Assembly: GCF_013385175.1 (NCBI RefSeq)
Contig: NZ_JABZEO010000002.1
Span: forward strand, 62,001-126,000
Origin: Allochromatium humboldtianum
GTDB lineage: Bacteria; Pseudomonadota; Gammaproteobacteria; Chromatiales; Chromatiaceae
Reading direction: 5' to 3'
Length of the DNA: 64,000 nt
A program made the position numbers and the translations under genes. The notes below the pieces were generated by a model. It saw only the letters and a program-made list of their open reading frames with translations. It did no database searches and was not told the DNA's origin. The number at the start of each line of letters is the position of its first letter. Position 1 is the stretch's first letter. Below are positions 53,103 through 62,611 of this stretch, in pieces.

Positions 53103-56100
53103 ATGACACAACCTCCCACCATCTGTCCCACTTGCGGTCAGGATACCTTGCGGTTCTTCAACCGGATTGGATCTTGGCGCTGTATCGCCGAGGAGTGCGG
53201 AGAAACGCTCGACGCAGTACCGCCCCCGTCAACGCCGGAGACCGCTGCCCCAGTTCTGGACCTCGAAAACCTGCCATTTCCCGTAGCCTATCCGCTGGCC
53301 CACGCCCGCGATCCGCAGTTATCGGCCCGCGACCGCAGTGACAATGCCATCTTCGCCGCCTACCAAGCCATGCGCACGACCGCGCTACTCCTGCTGGCGG
53401 ACTATCTGGCCTGCGACACGGTCTGCTTTCAGCTACAGAAGCCGATTCGCGGACTCCGTCAGCCCCATTGGTACGAATGGAGCCATCTGTGCGACCGACT
53501 CTGCCAGTTCTGGTCAAATGGTTTGCAGGAACATCCGGAGCGGGAGACGCACTTTCCCCACCTCGTAGCGGCCTGGCAGGAAGTGAACCGATCCAAGAAG
53601 CTTCCAAAAGACCACCCTTGGTTGGCGCTCCTCGCAGGTCTCCCAGGTATTCAGGGACCAGCAGCCCATAGTCCAAACGATGCCTTGTGGAAGGCGCGTA
53701 ACAACCGTGCTCACCGCAATGCGACGCGCACGGTAGACGATGGCGACGAACTGGCGAGACTCCCGCGTCTATTGGAGCTCGTGGAGACCATGGTCCATCG
53801 GCTCTTCGCCTGCAGCGAGTTCACCCTGTGGCGCCGGTTCGGCGACGGGGCGGGGGCGATCCGTTTGCATGGCCCGCACGCCGACCTGAGTTTTGCGATC
53901 GAGGACAGCCCCGAGCTGACCGCCCTGAATTGGGGGTCAACCGGCCTTCTGGTCTCAACGCCCACGGCGGATCTGCCCGTCTACCCGCTGTTCGTTCCGT
54001 CGGATGCGGAAACGCTCCATGAGTCACTCCCAGGCGGCGGTTTGATGGAACCTGTCGGTCTGGTAGAGGGAATCGGCGAAAAGAAGGTGGTGGTGCTCGG
54101 TGCACAGAAGTATTGGGGAGATTTCCCCCATCTGGTCGGGCCGATCCAGCGCGCCTTGGCTCGCAAAGAGGTGCAGCTCGAATTAGAGCGCACGGAGACC
54201 ACCCGCTGGACCCTCGCCAGTTGGGCCGCCGTGACCGCTAGCGATACCCTCGACGGACTTTGCAGACGTAAATATTTCCCGGATCTCTATCTGGAACGGG
54301 CCGGCGTGGAAACTGTGGCGCGCGCGGTTCTTGATCGATCCGGGCGGGGTCTGCTGCTGCTCGGTGAGGCGGGTTCCGGCAAGAGTTCCCTGCTCGCCCG
54401 CTGGGTCGATCATCTGCTGCATGGCGACACAGACCACGATGACGATGCTCAACGCTATCTCGCCCAGCATGGCCGTGGCGATGTGGTGCTGTTCCTGTCT
54501 GGTGCCGACGCCTACAAGGGCGATGCCGCTTGGTCCGGTCGCCAGACCCTGTGCGAGGCCGTCCTGCGCCGCGCCGGGATCAGAAGCGGCGAGTTCGCCG
54601 ACCTTAACGACCTCTTCCGTCACCTCGAAACCACCGCCAACGAGGATCTGGATTCCGACCGGCGCGTCTGGCTGATTCTCGACGCACTCAATGAAGCTGA
54701 CCGCTTCACTGATTTGATTCAGGCGCTGGATGACATCCTCCCCGCCCTGGAACGCCATGCTTGGCTGCGTCTTGCTGTGAGCCTGCGCAGCGGTGCTTAC
54801 CATGCCCTGGTTCAGCGCCACCATGACCTTTTGCTGCACGGTACCGAGGTGTTCACGAATAGCCGCTACCTGGCCAGCTTTACCGCTCCGAACGACAAAG
54901 TAGTGCCCTATCTGGATCTCCGTCCATTTACCGAAACAGAAGCGGCACAAGCTTACGATCTACGTCGCCAGCGCGGCCCGGAGCTGAGTTGCATCCAGCC
55001 CTACGACGCGCTTGCGCCAGCTCTGCGCCACTTGCTCCGTGCTCCCCTCTACCTGCATCTGCTCCACGAGACGTTCCGCGGGCGCACCGATCTCCCGGTG
55101 AACCTGGACCAAGGTCGCTTGCTGGGTGCGTATCTGGATCGAATGCAAGCCGATCTCCCCGGCATGGCGACTTACTTGGAGCGCCTAGGGCGGTTGATGT
55201 TCGAGCGGCGCATCCCCGTCCTGCCGATCGAGGAGGCGGACGCATGGGTCACGGAATGGCGCGCTCGCCTCGGTGCACAAAGTGCCCTGTGCGTGGTCAA
55301 GCTGGATCCCGTGGAGGAACTGGTCTCCGCCTCCCTGCTGATGCGTCCAGCAGAGGAGGGTCGTGGTTCAGAGCGACGACTGATGGGCTATGGCTTTACC
55401 TATCAGCGATTGTGCGAACAGGTGCTTTTGCGCGAACTCCAGCGGCAGATTCATCCTCGATCGTTACCTACAGCAGCAGAACTCCTCGCTTGGGCACATC
55501 AAGCCGAGCGCGCAGACGCAGTTGAGTCAAACGACTTTCCAGAGCTTGCCGGTGCACTAGAGATCGTCACAGCGGAGCTAGCCCGGGCAGGTCAGGGGCA
55601 GATACTAGCTGCATTGCTTGATTTGAATGAAGAAAGCGTCCGTACGCGTCTGCTTGAAAGCGCGCTGAAGACGCTCGGACCGCTCGGCAGAACAGATAAG
55701 GATACGTCCGAAGCCGTCATCGCGCCGATGATAAATCGGGCGCTCACTGAGGCACAGTTAAGCGAACACTGGGCTGTATCAACCTGGGAGGTCCAGGATT
55801 GGCTGGTCAACCATGGTTACAGCTTGGTCGCGCGACAGGTTGGCGAGAGTCGACTTCTGGTCATACGTGCACTGGTGGCCCTTCAACCAGAGCGATCCGA
55901 CCTTAAACACCAACTATCGGCATCGCTCGATAATCTGGGCCGCCTGATGGAGGCTGCGGGCAATAACGCAGCGGCCAAGGTGCACTTAGAGGAGTCGCTG
56001 GAGATCATGCGTGCGCTGGTGACGGAATCGGGGCGGTCTGACTTTAAAAATGGCCTGTCTGCGTCGTTTAGCAACCTGGGGCGCTTGATGGAGGCGACAG

Positions 56101-57242
56101 GCGAGGCAACGGTGGCCCGGACGTATTTCGAAAAGTCACTGGGGATTATGCGTCACTTGGTGATAATTGAGCCCGGGCAGCCAGGCTTTCAACGCAACTT
56201 GTCGGTCTCGCTCAACAACCTGGGGCGCCTGATGGAGGCCACAGGCGACGGCAAGATGGCGCGGACGTATTTTGAGGAGTCAGCGGAAATTATACGTCAC
56301 TTGGTGACACTTGAGCCCGGACGAACGGATCTTAAACGCGACCTGTCGGCCTCGCTCAACGCCCTGGGGCGCTTAGCGTGGATTATGGGCGATGGCACGA
56401 TGGCACGAGTCTACTTTGAGGAGTTGCTGGAGATCGGTCATGCCCTTATTGCGACCGATCCCGAGCATTTGGATCTTAAGCGCGAGCTAGCGGTCTCGCT
56501 CGACAACTTGGGGCGTTTGTCGGTAACAGAGGGTGATATTACGGTAGCGCGGACGTACTTCGAGAAGTCACTGGAAATCATGCGTGACCTAGTCGTACTC
56601 GAACCCGGGCGATCCGATTTTTATCGGCGCCTGTCAGTCTCGCTCGACAACCTGGGGCGTTTAGCGATGACTGAGGGTGACGTTGTCGCGGCGCGGACGT
56701 GCTTCGAGGAGTCGTTGATGATCATGCGTACCCTGATACAGCAGGAACCAAAGCGGCTAGACCTGAAGCACGACCTGTCGATATATCTCAGCGAATTGGG
56801 GAGTCTGGCAGAGGCTGAGAGTGACGGCGCGAGCGCTTTGGCACATTTCCAGGAGTCACTGAAGATCCGCCGTGATCTGGTGGTGCATGAGCCAGCGAGG
56901 ATAGATTTTTGGGGAGACCTGGCTAAATCGCTTGGTGGCCTATGGCGTCTTTCGAAGGCGGCGGGAGATGAAGCAATGGCGCGGGCGTATTACGACGAGG
57001 CGCTGGAGATCTGGCGAACTCTGGTTAAGCAAGAGCCGGGCCGACCCGACCTGCGGGTAGGTCTCGCGATCAGCTATTGGAACCAGTACCTGGAGGCAGA
57101 TCCGGAGGATGAACCGGAGTGGTTACGGCTGATATTGGATATTTTGCGTCCTCTGCGCGAGGCCGGAGTACTACACAAGCAATTGAACCAGATCTGGGGA
57201 CTTGCGACCCAGGCTCTACACGAGCTTGGGAAAGACCAGTAG
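53103..57242 (+). CDS. Zinc-ribbon / HEPN-like / NACHT / TPR STAND protein
   Basis: 1379 residues with the same N-terminal plan as the NACHT-WD40 protein on the other strand: zinc ribbon (CPTC...C-x4-C, 8-32), helical region with WKARNNRAHRN (R-x4-H, about 200), NACHT ATPase (LLGEAGSGKSSLLARW, about 420; Walker B VWLILDALNE), then a C-terminal array of about eight 48-residue TPR-like units with SASLDNLGRLMEA and ARTYFEESLEIMR. A STAND sensor whose repeats would bind the trigger. It is preceded by the nuclease/HEPN gene (68-base gap). Confidence 0.87.
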   Translation: MTQPPTICPTCGQDTLRFFNRIGSWRCIAEECGETLDAVPPPSTPETAAPVLDLENLPFPVAYPLAHARDPQLSARDRSDNAIFAAYQAMRTTALLLLADYLACDTVCFQLQKPIRGLRQPHWYEWSHLCDRLCQFWSNGLQEHPERETHFPHLVAAWQEVNRSKKLPKDHPWLALLAGLPGIQGPAAHSPNDALWKARNNRAHRNATRTVDDGDELARLPRLLELVETMVHRLFACSEFTLWRRFGDGAGAIRLHGPHADLSFAIEDSPELTALNWGSTGLLVSTPTADLPVYPLFVPSDAETLHESLPGGGLMEPVGLVEGIGEKKVVVLGAQKYWGDFPHLVGPIQRALARKEVQLELERTETTRWTLASWAAVTASDTLDGLCRRKYFPDLYLERAGVETVARAVLDRSGRGLLLLGEAGSGKSSLLARWVDHLLHGDTDHDDDAQRYLAQHGRGDVVLFLSGADAYKGDAAWSGRQTLCEAVLRRAGIRSGEFADLNDLFRHLETTANEDLDSDRRVWLILDALNEADRFTDLIQALDDILPALERHAWLRLAVSLRSGAYHALVQRHHDLLLHGTEVFTNSRYLASFTAPNDKVVPYLDLRPFTETEAAQAYDLRRQRGPELSCIQPYDALAPALRHLLRAPLYLHLLHETFRGRTDLPVNLDQGRLLGAYLDRMQADLPGMATYLERLGRLMFERRIPVLPIEEADAWVTEWRARLGAQSALCVVKLDPVEELVSASLLMRPAEEGRGSERRLMGYGFTYQRLCEQVLLRELQRQIHPRSLPTAAELLAWAHQAERADAVESNDFPELAGALEIVTAELARAGQGQILAALLDLNEESVRTRLLESALKTLGPLGRTDKDTSEAVIAPMINRALTEAQLSEHWAVSTWEVQDWLVNHGYSLVARQVGESRLLVIRALVALQPERSDLKHQLSASLDNLGRLMEAAGNNAAAKVHLEESLEIMRALVTESGRSDFKNGLSASFSNLGRLMEATGEATVARTYFEKSLGIMRHLVIIEPGQPGFQRNLSVSLNNLGRLMEATGDGKMARTYFEESAEIIRHLVTLEPGRTDLKRDLSASLNALGRLAWIMGDGTMARVYFEELLEIGHALIATDPEHLDLKRELAVSLDNLGRLSVTEGDITVARTYFEKSLEIMRDLVVLEPGRSDFYRRLSVSLDNLGRLAMTEGDVVAARTCFEESLMIMRTLIQQEPKRLDLKHDLSIYLSELGSLAEAESDGASALAHFQESLKIRRDLVVHEPARIDFWGDLAKSLGGLWRLSKAAGDEAMARAYYDEALEIWRTLVKQEPGRPDLRVGLAISYWNQYLEADPEDEPEWLRLILDILRPLREAGVLHKQLNQIWGLATQALHELGKDQ

Positions 57243-57443
57243 AGTATCCATTGCTTTCAGGAAAGGAGCATCTGATCGATCAAGATCATCGATAGGTCAT
57301 TATAAAACCAGGGTGATGATCTTTTATCCACCGACCTAAAGCTGCCCCGGAAGGCATTGATTTTTGTGGCTACAGTGTCTTGTTTTCAATGTTCATTAAC
57401 GCTCGAAATGCACCCTAAGCAGCATTGCCTGGAAATATAAATC

Positions 57444-58031
57444 ATGCGAATTCCACTTGACAAAGACCTGAACGCTTACCGCTTCATTGCCATCGAGGGA
57501 CTGGATGGAGTCGGTAAGTCGACGATCGTCCGTCTGCTTGCCGAGCGTATCGGGGGAGTTGCGACGCAGACCCCTGATCCATCACTGCGTGTGAAGCGTC
57601 AACGGGTCGAGGCGAGCGGTCAGATCGCTGACAAGTGGGCATTCTACATGGACTCCATGGTCTGCCAGCGCCCGCAGTTCGAGGCCGCCTTGCGGAATCA
57701 TCATGTGGTTTGTGATCGCTACATCCATTCCACCTTGGCCTACCAGTGGCCACAAGATGCGCCATTGCCTCGCAACCCTCGCGAGATGTTCCCGAAGATA
57801 TTGTGGCCTGACCTGAGTTTTTTGCTTCTTTCGGATGAAGCGACACGCCGCCAGCGTTTGCATGGCCGGGAAACCGCTGAAGGCATCGTTAATCCTGCCG
57901 ACCACAGAACAGACGTGTTGACTCTGTCCGAGCAAAGGTTCAAATCCATGCAGGATTTGATTCAGATTAACACAGCTGGCTTGAGTCCGTCCGCAGTCTG
58001 CGACCAGATATTCGGCCGGGCATTCCAATAA
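57444..58031 (+). CDS. Thymidylate-kinase-like protein
   Basis: 195-residue P-loop kinase: Walker A EGLDGVGKST (18-27), CDRYIHSTLAYQ (dTMP kinase DRY motif, about 90-101) and a lid-like RRQRLHGRETAEG segment. The chromosomal tmk is presumably elsewhere; a kinase in a cargo region may phosphorylate a nucleotide used as signal or substrate. A 201-base gap separates it from the NACHT-TPR gene. No good ribosome site is visible. Confidence 0.8.
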   Translation: MRIPLDKDLNAYRFIAIEGLDGVGKSTIVRLLAERIGGVATQTPDPSLRVKRQRVEASGQIADKWAFYMDSMVCQRPQFEAALRNHHVVCDRYIHSTLAYQWPQDAPLPRNPREMFPKILWPDLSFLLLSDEATRRQRLHGRETAEGIVNPADHRTDVLTLSEQRFKSMQDLIQINTAGLSPSAVCDQIFGRAFQ

Positions 58032-58059
58032 CAGAAATTCAGTCGAATGGTGTTAAAAA

Positions 58060-58572
58060 TTGACTCTCAATCAAGAAAAAATTGCCACTTTGAGTCTTGT
58101 TCGTTCACGTCTGCTTGAAATGAAAAAACAGGCTGAGCTGGGCGTCAAAGATGCTCAAATGGAAGCAAATAGCCATATAGGCGCTATGCAGAGTCGTTAC
58201 GACACCTTCAAGGAAGAGGCGCAATCGCTGGCGGCCGGGCATCGGATCCGACTGATCGGGCTGCAGGACGATCTCGCCGTCTGCGAGGCTTTGATACAGA
58301 AGCTGTCCGACGAGGATGTACGCTTCGCCATCGTCGAGATGGGCGCGTTTTTCATGCTGGAGGTCGAAGTGGAAGGCGAGAAGCGGATTCAGGGCTATTT
58401 TCTCGTTCCAGACGGCGCGGGCATGGCGGCCTGTCTCAATGGCGTGAATGTGATGTGTGTGGCGCCCCAGGCACCCGTGGTCGCGCCATTCATGGGACTT
58501 GGGGTGGACGATGATTGCGAGTTCTTGTTGGCCGGTCAGGAAGCCGTCGGAGTCGTGCTGAAGGTGGAATGA
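58060..58572 (+). CDS. Gre-like coiled-coil protein
   Basis: 170 residues. The N-terminal half (1-75) is a charged coiled coil (LLEMKKQAELGVKDAQMEAN) and the C-terminal half is beta-rich (RFAIVEMGAFFMLEVEVEGE), a layout like GreA/GreB factors that enter the RNA polymerase secondary channel; key acidic tip residues are not certain. The only start upstream of the coiled coil is TTG at 58060 (stop codon just before); an ATG lies 20 codons in. It ends 7 bases before the phosphoesterase gene. Confidence 0.5.
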   Translation: MTLNQEKIATLSLVRSRLLEMKKQAELGVKDAQMEANSHIGAMQSRYDTFKEEAQSLAAGHRIRLIGLQDDLAVCEALIQKLSDEDVRFAIVEMGAFFMLEVEVEGEKRIQGYFLVPDGAGMAACLNGVNVMCVAPQAPVVAPFMGLGVDDDCEFLLAGQEAVGVVLKVE

Positions 58573-58579
58573 AGCTCTG

Positions 58580-59398
58580 ATGCTGATCGCTCAACTCTCG
58601 GATACCCACATCAAGCGCCCCGGTGAACTGGCCTACCGACGTGTCGATACCGCGTACATGCTGAGCCGCTGTGTGGCCGACCTGGTCCGACTCAATCCAC
58701 AGCCCGATCTGATCGTGATCACCGGTGACCTGGTCGACATCGGCTGTGCGGAAGAGTACGCCCATCTCAAGCGGCTGCTTGCGCCACTGAAGCAACCGAT
58801 CATCATGGTGCCGGGAAACCACGACGGACGCGAAGCAATGCGGACCGCCTTTGCCGACGATGGTTATTTGCCGGCCAGCGGTTTCCTGCATTTTTCGATC
58901 GATGATCGATATCCGCTACGTATCGTGGGGCTCGACACTCATGTGCCAATGGCAGGTGGGGGTGAGCTATGCGAGCAACGCTTGTGCTGGCTGGACGAGA
59001 AACTCCAGCGCGAAAGGACGCGGCCGACGATCCTGCTGATGCATCATGCCCCCTTCGTGAGCGGGATCGGCTTCATGGACGAGATCGGATTGCACGGGCG
59101 CGAGCGTTTCACCGAGATCGTCGCACGTCACCCGCAGATCGAGATGATTCTTTGCGGTCATTTGCATCGCAACATCCAGACGATGGTCGGCGGCCGGCGT
59201 GTCTCGACTTGTCCGAGCCCGGCTCATCAGGTCGCGCTCGATTTTCGGACGGACACCGCCGGTGGTTTCAGCCTGGAGCCGCCCGGTTATCTGCTCCATT
59301 GGTGGCATGACGGGCATCTCGTGACCCATGGTGTCATGATTGGGTCTTACGATGGCCCCTATCCCTTCGTCGATGCTGCAGGGCGGTTGCTCGGCTGA
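58580..59398 (+). CDS. Calcineurin-like phosphoesterase (CpdA-like)
   Basis: 272-residue metallophosphoesterase with the complete motif set: DTH (Asp8, His10), GDLVD, GNHD, MHHAP and CGHLHRN, which together bind two metals. This matches cAMP phosphodiesterase CpdA-type enzymes, so a cyclic nucleotide or nucleotide second messenger is a reasonable substrate. It follows the Gre-like gene at 7 bases and ends the cargo; after it the element's non-coding and recombination region begins. Confidence 0.88.
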   Translation: MLIAQLSDTHIKRPGELAYRRVDTAYMLSRCVADLVRLNPQPDLIVITGDLVDIGCAEEYAHLKRLLAPLKQPIIMVPGNHDGREAMRTAFADDGYLPASGFLHFSIDDRYPLRIVGLDTHVPMAGGGELCEQRLCWLDEKLQRERTRPTILLMHHAPFVSGIGFMDEIGLHGRERFTEIVARHPQIEMILCGHLHRNIQTMVGGRRVSTCPSPAHQVALDFRTDTAGGFSLEPPGYLLHWWHDGHLVTHGVMIGSYDGPYPFVDAAGRLLG

Positions 59399-59950
59399 CA
59401 ATAATCCGGCTTGATACTTCCTCTGACGATGGGCAATGGATTTTCAGACCAGCAGGATGACGTATGACTGACCTCCGAAACCCCAACCATATCAAGTCCC
59501 CGGAAATTTTTAGATTGTTGTGCCAGTCCCCAGGTCAGTGTGGCCAGTTTCGAATGGATCAACGCACTGAGTCCTAAATTTTTCAATCCCTGGTATCGAC
59601 GGCAAACGAAGTACAGGCGCATACCAAGCCCAGTACGATAGTTAAAGCGGTTTAAAATTAAGGGGTTGCCTCTCTAGTGCAGGCATGATAGAAAACGCTC
59701 CTGAAATCAGCCGGCGGAGGCTTCAAATCCGCGCACCACCTGCGCCAACTACTGGCGCCTATCCCGCGTCGCCAGACGACGTCTGATCCCGACCAGACTG
59801 CCGGGAATCCTCAGGCAACGTGCGCCCGCACGTCAGATCCGCCCTGTTCCTGATTACGCCAAACCCCTGTCGCTTCGGCGTTGCCGTGCCTGACACATCG
59901 GCCCCGAGACCACAGCTGTTTGCGTGATCTCCCGGTTGGAGATCCTGTCA
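59399..59950. other. Non-coding stretch before the recombination module
   Basis: No gene I can support. A minus-strand frame near 59359-59622 lacks a ribosome site and any family feature. A perfect hairpin GATCTCC-CGGTT-GGAGATC lies at 59926-59944. Around 59705-59760 a stretch (GGCGGAGGCTTCAAATCCGCGCACCA) resembles the first part of the leader at 62612, so a degenerate leader copy is possible. Confidence 0.5.
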
Positions 59951-60075
59951 TCGCTCGCGCGGGCGATTCACAAAACCGCGCGCACCATCGGCCGGTTCCG
60001 ACCGGCTGTTCAACCCCGTGGGGAGCTGTCCTCCCCAGCCGGGGACGGACGTCTGCCCATCCTCGGAGACGATCC
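59951..60075 (+). promoter_or_regulatory. Two-hairpin leader before small exported gene
   Basis: Extra hairpin CGCGCGG...CCGCGCG (about 59956-59983), hairpin A CCGGT-TCCG-ACCGG (59992-60005), TTCAACCCC, hairpin B with core GGGGAG-CTGTC-CTCCCC extended by CCCCG/CGGGG (60014-60044), then GGAGA and ATG. One of five leaders of the same plan. Confidence 0.5.
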
Positions 60076-60315
60076 ATGAAAACCACCACGGCCTCGATCC
60101 GTGCGCTACGCACGGTCGCCTTTTTCGCCACCGGTGTCGCCGCCTATACCCATGCCTCGGCATTTGCCCAGCTACCCGGCTGGCCGCGACTCCTGCAAGC
60201 CGCTCAGCGACTGGCACGCGCTCGCGCGCAAGCGGCCACGCCGATCCTCAACGCCCAGCCTGGAAGGCTGACATCCCGGATCTCGGAGATCCGCTCCACC
60301 TCCTGTAACACCTGA
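60076..60315 (+). CDS. Small exported protein
   Basis: 79 residues with a Sec-type signal peptide (MKTTTASIRALR, hydrophobic VAFFATGVAAY, cleavage near AFA) and a short basic mature part ending in a single Cys. GGAGA ribosome site 6 bases before the ATG at the end of a two-hairpin leader supports it as a real gene. Function unknown. Confidence 0.5.
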   Translation: MKTTTASIRALRTVAFFATGVAAYTHASAFAQLPGWPRLLQAAQRLARARAQAATPILNAQPGRLTSRISEIRSTSCNT

Positions 60316-60417
60316 ACCGGCCGCCGCGCCGACAACGCGCCGGCTGAAATCCACCCCACCGGGGCACGACCGCCCCCCTGGGAACGGTGTGCCCCCTGGC
60401 ATTTGAGGAGAGGCCCC
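60316..60417 (+). promoter_or_regulatory. Two-hairpin leader before bet
   Basis: GC-rich hairpin A (CCGCGC...GCGCCGG type, about 60320-60345), ATCCACCCC, hairpin B GGGGC-ACGACC-GCCCC, then a strong GAGGAGAGG 6 bases before the bet ATG. Same layout as the other leaders; hairpin A is more divergent here. Confidence 0.45.
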
Positions 60418-61347
60418 ATGAGTAAACGCAACCAACCCCAGACGATGGCCCCGGCCTGCCGTCTGGCCATCAGTCAACAGGCCCTGGACGAAACCGGACT
60501 CGAAGCGGCGACCTGGCAGGTCTTGGTCGACTCGATCTTTCCCACCGCCAAGACGGTCGAGGGCGTCCTGCTGGCGGTACGTTACTGCCAAGCGCGCGGA
60601 CTGGACGTCATGAAGCGCCCGGTGCATGTGGTCCCGATGTGGAACCGTGCCCTGGGACGCGAAGTGGAAACCGTCTGGCCCGGCATCGCCGAGGTGCAGA
60701 CCACAGCCGCCCGCACCGGCCAATGGGCCGGCATGGAGCCGGCACGCTTCGGACCGGAAGAGACCCGGATCTTCACCGGGCAGAGCAAGACCGAAGCCGG
60801 CTGGCAGGACATGCAGGTGCAGGTCACGTTTCCGGCCTGGTGCGAAGTGACCGTCTACCGCCTGGTCGGCGGGTTGCGCTGCCCCTTCACCGAAACGGTC
60901 TTCTGGGAGGAAACCTATTCACGCCTCAGTGGCGGCGAGGTGCCGACGGCCATGTGGGTCAAACGCCCGCGCGGTCAGTTGTTGAAGTGTGCCAAGGCCG
61001 CCAGTCTGCGTGCCGCGTTTCCCGAGGAAGCCGGCTACACCGCCGAGGAGATGGCCGGCAAGACCATCGATGGCGATCTCGTCGCCATGACGGTGGCCGC
61101 GCCTGCCGTCCCCGAAGGTCGCCCCGAAGAGGCTCGACCTGAAGCGGCGGCGGAGCACGAGGCGGCCCCGGAGCTCGATACCGAGACCCTGACCCAGATC
61201 GAGGGACTCATCATCCGCGCGGCCAAGAGTCGGGCCTGGGCCTCGGCGCAGGACTACTTCAAGAGTCGGTTCGACGGCCCGGTCCTGGCACATGCCCTGG
61301 CCGAGCTGAACCGGGCCGAACAGGAGTGTCTGGCCGAGGCGGCCTGA
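60418..61347 (+). CDS. bet: RecT/Bet-family ssDNA annealing protein
   Basis: Phage-type recombinase that anneals single strands, working with the exonuclease encoded next. 309 residues; the RecT-like core spans about 20-210, with VKRPVHVVPMWNRALGREV and the WVKRPRGQLLKCAKAASLRAAFPEE helix typical of Bet, and a variable acidic tail. ATG at 60418 has an excellent ribosome site. SXT-type elements carry the same bet-exo pair after the traN hotspot. Confidence 0.9.
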   Translation: MSKRNQPQTMAPACRLAISQQALDETGLEAATWQVLVDSIFPTAKTVEGVLLAVRYCQARGLDVMKRPVHVVPMWNRALGREVETVWPGIAEVQTTAARTGQWAGMEPARFGPEETRIFTGQSKTEAGWQDMQVQVTFPAWCEVTVYRLVGGLRCPFTETVFWEETYSRLSGGEVPTAMWVKRPRGQLLKCAKAASLRAAFPEEAGYTAEEMAGKTIDGDLVAMTVAAPAVPEGRPEEARPEAAAEHEAAPELDTETLTQIEGLIIRAAKSRAWASAQDYFKSRFDGPVLAHALAELNRAEQECLAEAA

Positions 61348-61436
61348 GCCGTCATCAACCCGACCGGTCCGACCGGTCGATCCCCCACGGGACACCGCTC
61401 CCGTGGGGAGGGGTGTCTCGCCATCCGGAGACCACC
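61348..61436 (+). promoter_or_regulatory. Two-hairpin leader before exonuclease gene
   Basis: Hairpin A GACCGG-TCCGA-CCGGTC (61362-61378), hairpin B CCCCACGGGA-CACCGC-TCCCGTGGGG (61383-61408, ten perfect pairs), then GGTGTCTCGCCAT and GGAGA 6 bases before the ATG. This is the cleanest of the five copies. Confidence 0.55.
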
Positions 61437-62489
61437 ATGAAGATCGTCAATCTCTCGCAACGCACACCGCAATGGCTGGCCTGGCGCGCCCAGGGCGTGA
61501 CGGCCTCCGAAGCGGCCGTGATCCTGGGCCGCTCGCCGTATCAGACCCCCTGGCGGCTATGGGCCGAAAAAACCGGGCAATGCGCCCCGGCGGACCTGGC
61601 GGACAATCCCTTCGTGCAACGGGGCCTCGCCCTGGAGGATCAGGCTCGACGCGGGTTTGAACAGCGTCACGACACGCTGCTGTTGCCCGTCTGTGCCGAA
61701 TCCAGTGTGCATCCGGTGCTGCGCTGTTCCTTCGATGGCCTCAACGACGTCGGCGAACCCGTGGAGCTGAAGATCCCGGCCCAGAAGACCTGGGAGGCGG
61801 TCGCCAGTCAGGGCGCCGACAGCCAGGCCTATCGGCTCTACTGGGTGCAGGTGCAGTTTCAGATCGCCATCGCCGAGGCCGCGCGTGGCTGGCTGGTCTT
61901 CGATCCGGTCAGCGACCAGGCCACGGCACTGGAGTTCGAGATCGTGCGTGATCACGCCTTCATCGAACAAGAGCTGATTCCCGCCTGTCTCCGGTTTGCC
62001 GAAGCCGTGCGCACCCGCCAGGAACCGCCGCCGGATCCCGAACGCGATCGCTATATCGCCGACGGCGAGGCGCGGATGCACTGGGAACGTTGGTCGAGCC
62101 ACTACCGTGACACCGCCCGCCGGATCCAGCCCATCGAGGCCGAACTCAAGGCGCTCAAGGGCCAGCTGGCCGAGGCCCAGCAGGCGTTGGTCGAACTCAT
62201 GGGCGACTTCCTGCTCGCCGAGCAGGATGGCCTGCGGGTGCAGCGCTACCGGCAACAGGGCAGCGTGGACTATGCCGCCGCCTTGGCCGAGCTCCATCCG
62301 GAGCTGGAACCGGCGCAGCTGGAGGCCTATCGACGCCCGGCCAGTGAGCGTGTCCGGGTCACACTCAAGGAGGAACCCGTGACCGGGTCGCCGGAGCCGG
62401 CGGATGCCCCGCGGCGACGCCGACGCCGCGACAGCGCGCCCGACACCACTGAACCGGCCACGGCCCTGGAGCCGTTTGGCTATTTCTGA
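61437..62489 (+). CDS. YqaJ-family recombinase exonuclease
   Basis: Lambda-exonuclease-like partner of Bet, resecting double-strand ends. 350 residues; YqaJ domain about 1-200 with TASEAAVILGRSPYQTP, the catalytic D/E-x-K cluster CSFDGLNDVGEPVELKIPA (Asp, Glu, Lys) and QVQFQIAIA. A coiled-coil (about 225-270) and a basic tail follow. Start at ATG 61437. Confidence 0.9.
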   Translation: MKIVNLSQRTPQWLAWRAQGVTASEAAVILGRSPYQTPWRLWAEKTGQCAPADLADNPFVQRGLALEDQARRGFEQRHDTLLLPVCAESSVHPVLRCSFDGLNDVGEPVELKIPAQKTWEAVASQGADSQAYRLYWVQVQFQIAIAEAARGWLVFDPVSDQATALEFEIVRDHAFIEQELIPACLRFAEAVRTRQEPPPDPERDRYIADGEARMHWERWSSHYRDTARRIQPIEAELKALKGQLAEAQQALVELMGDFLLAEQDGLRVQRYRQQGSVDYAAALAELHPELEPAQLEAYRRPASERVRVTLKEEPVTGSPEPADAPRRRRRRDSAPDTTEPATALEPFGYF

Positions 62490-62611
62490 ACTGAAACACG
62501 CCGTGCCCCAGCCGGGGCACGGTCTTGATCGGCGACCCCTGTCCCTTCCCGAACGTCTGCGGTCGTGAACGGACAATGGTTGCTGAGGTGCTCATTGCGA
62601 GTGCTTCATCT

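Noticed and set aside
59359-59622. Minus-strand frame of 87 codons before the recombination module
   Set aside because: No recognisable domain or ribosome site; overlaps the end of the phosphoesterase gene. Could be a remnant but cannot be supported.
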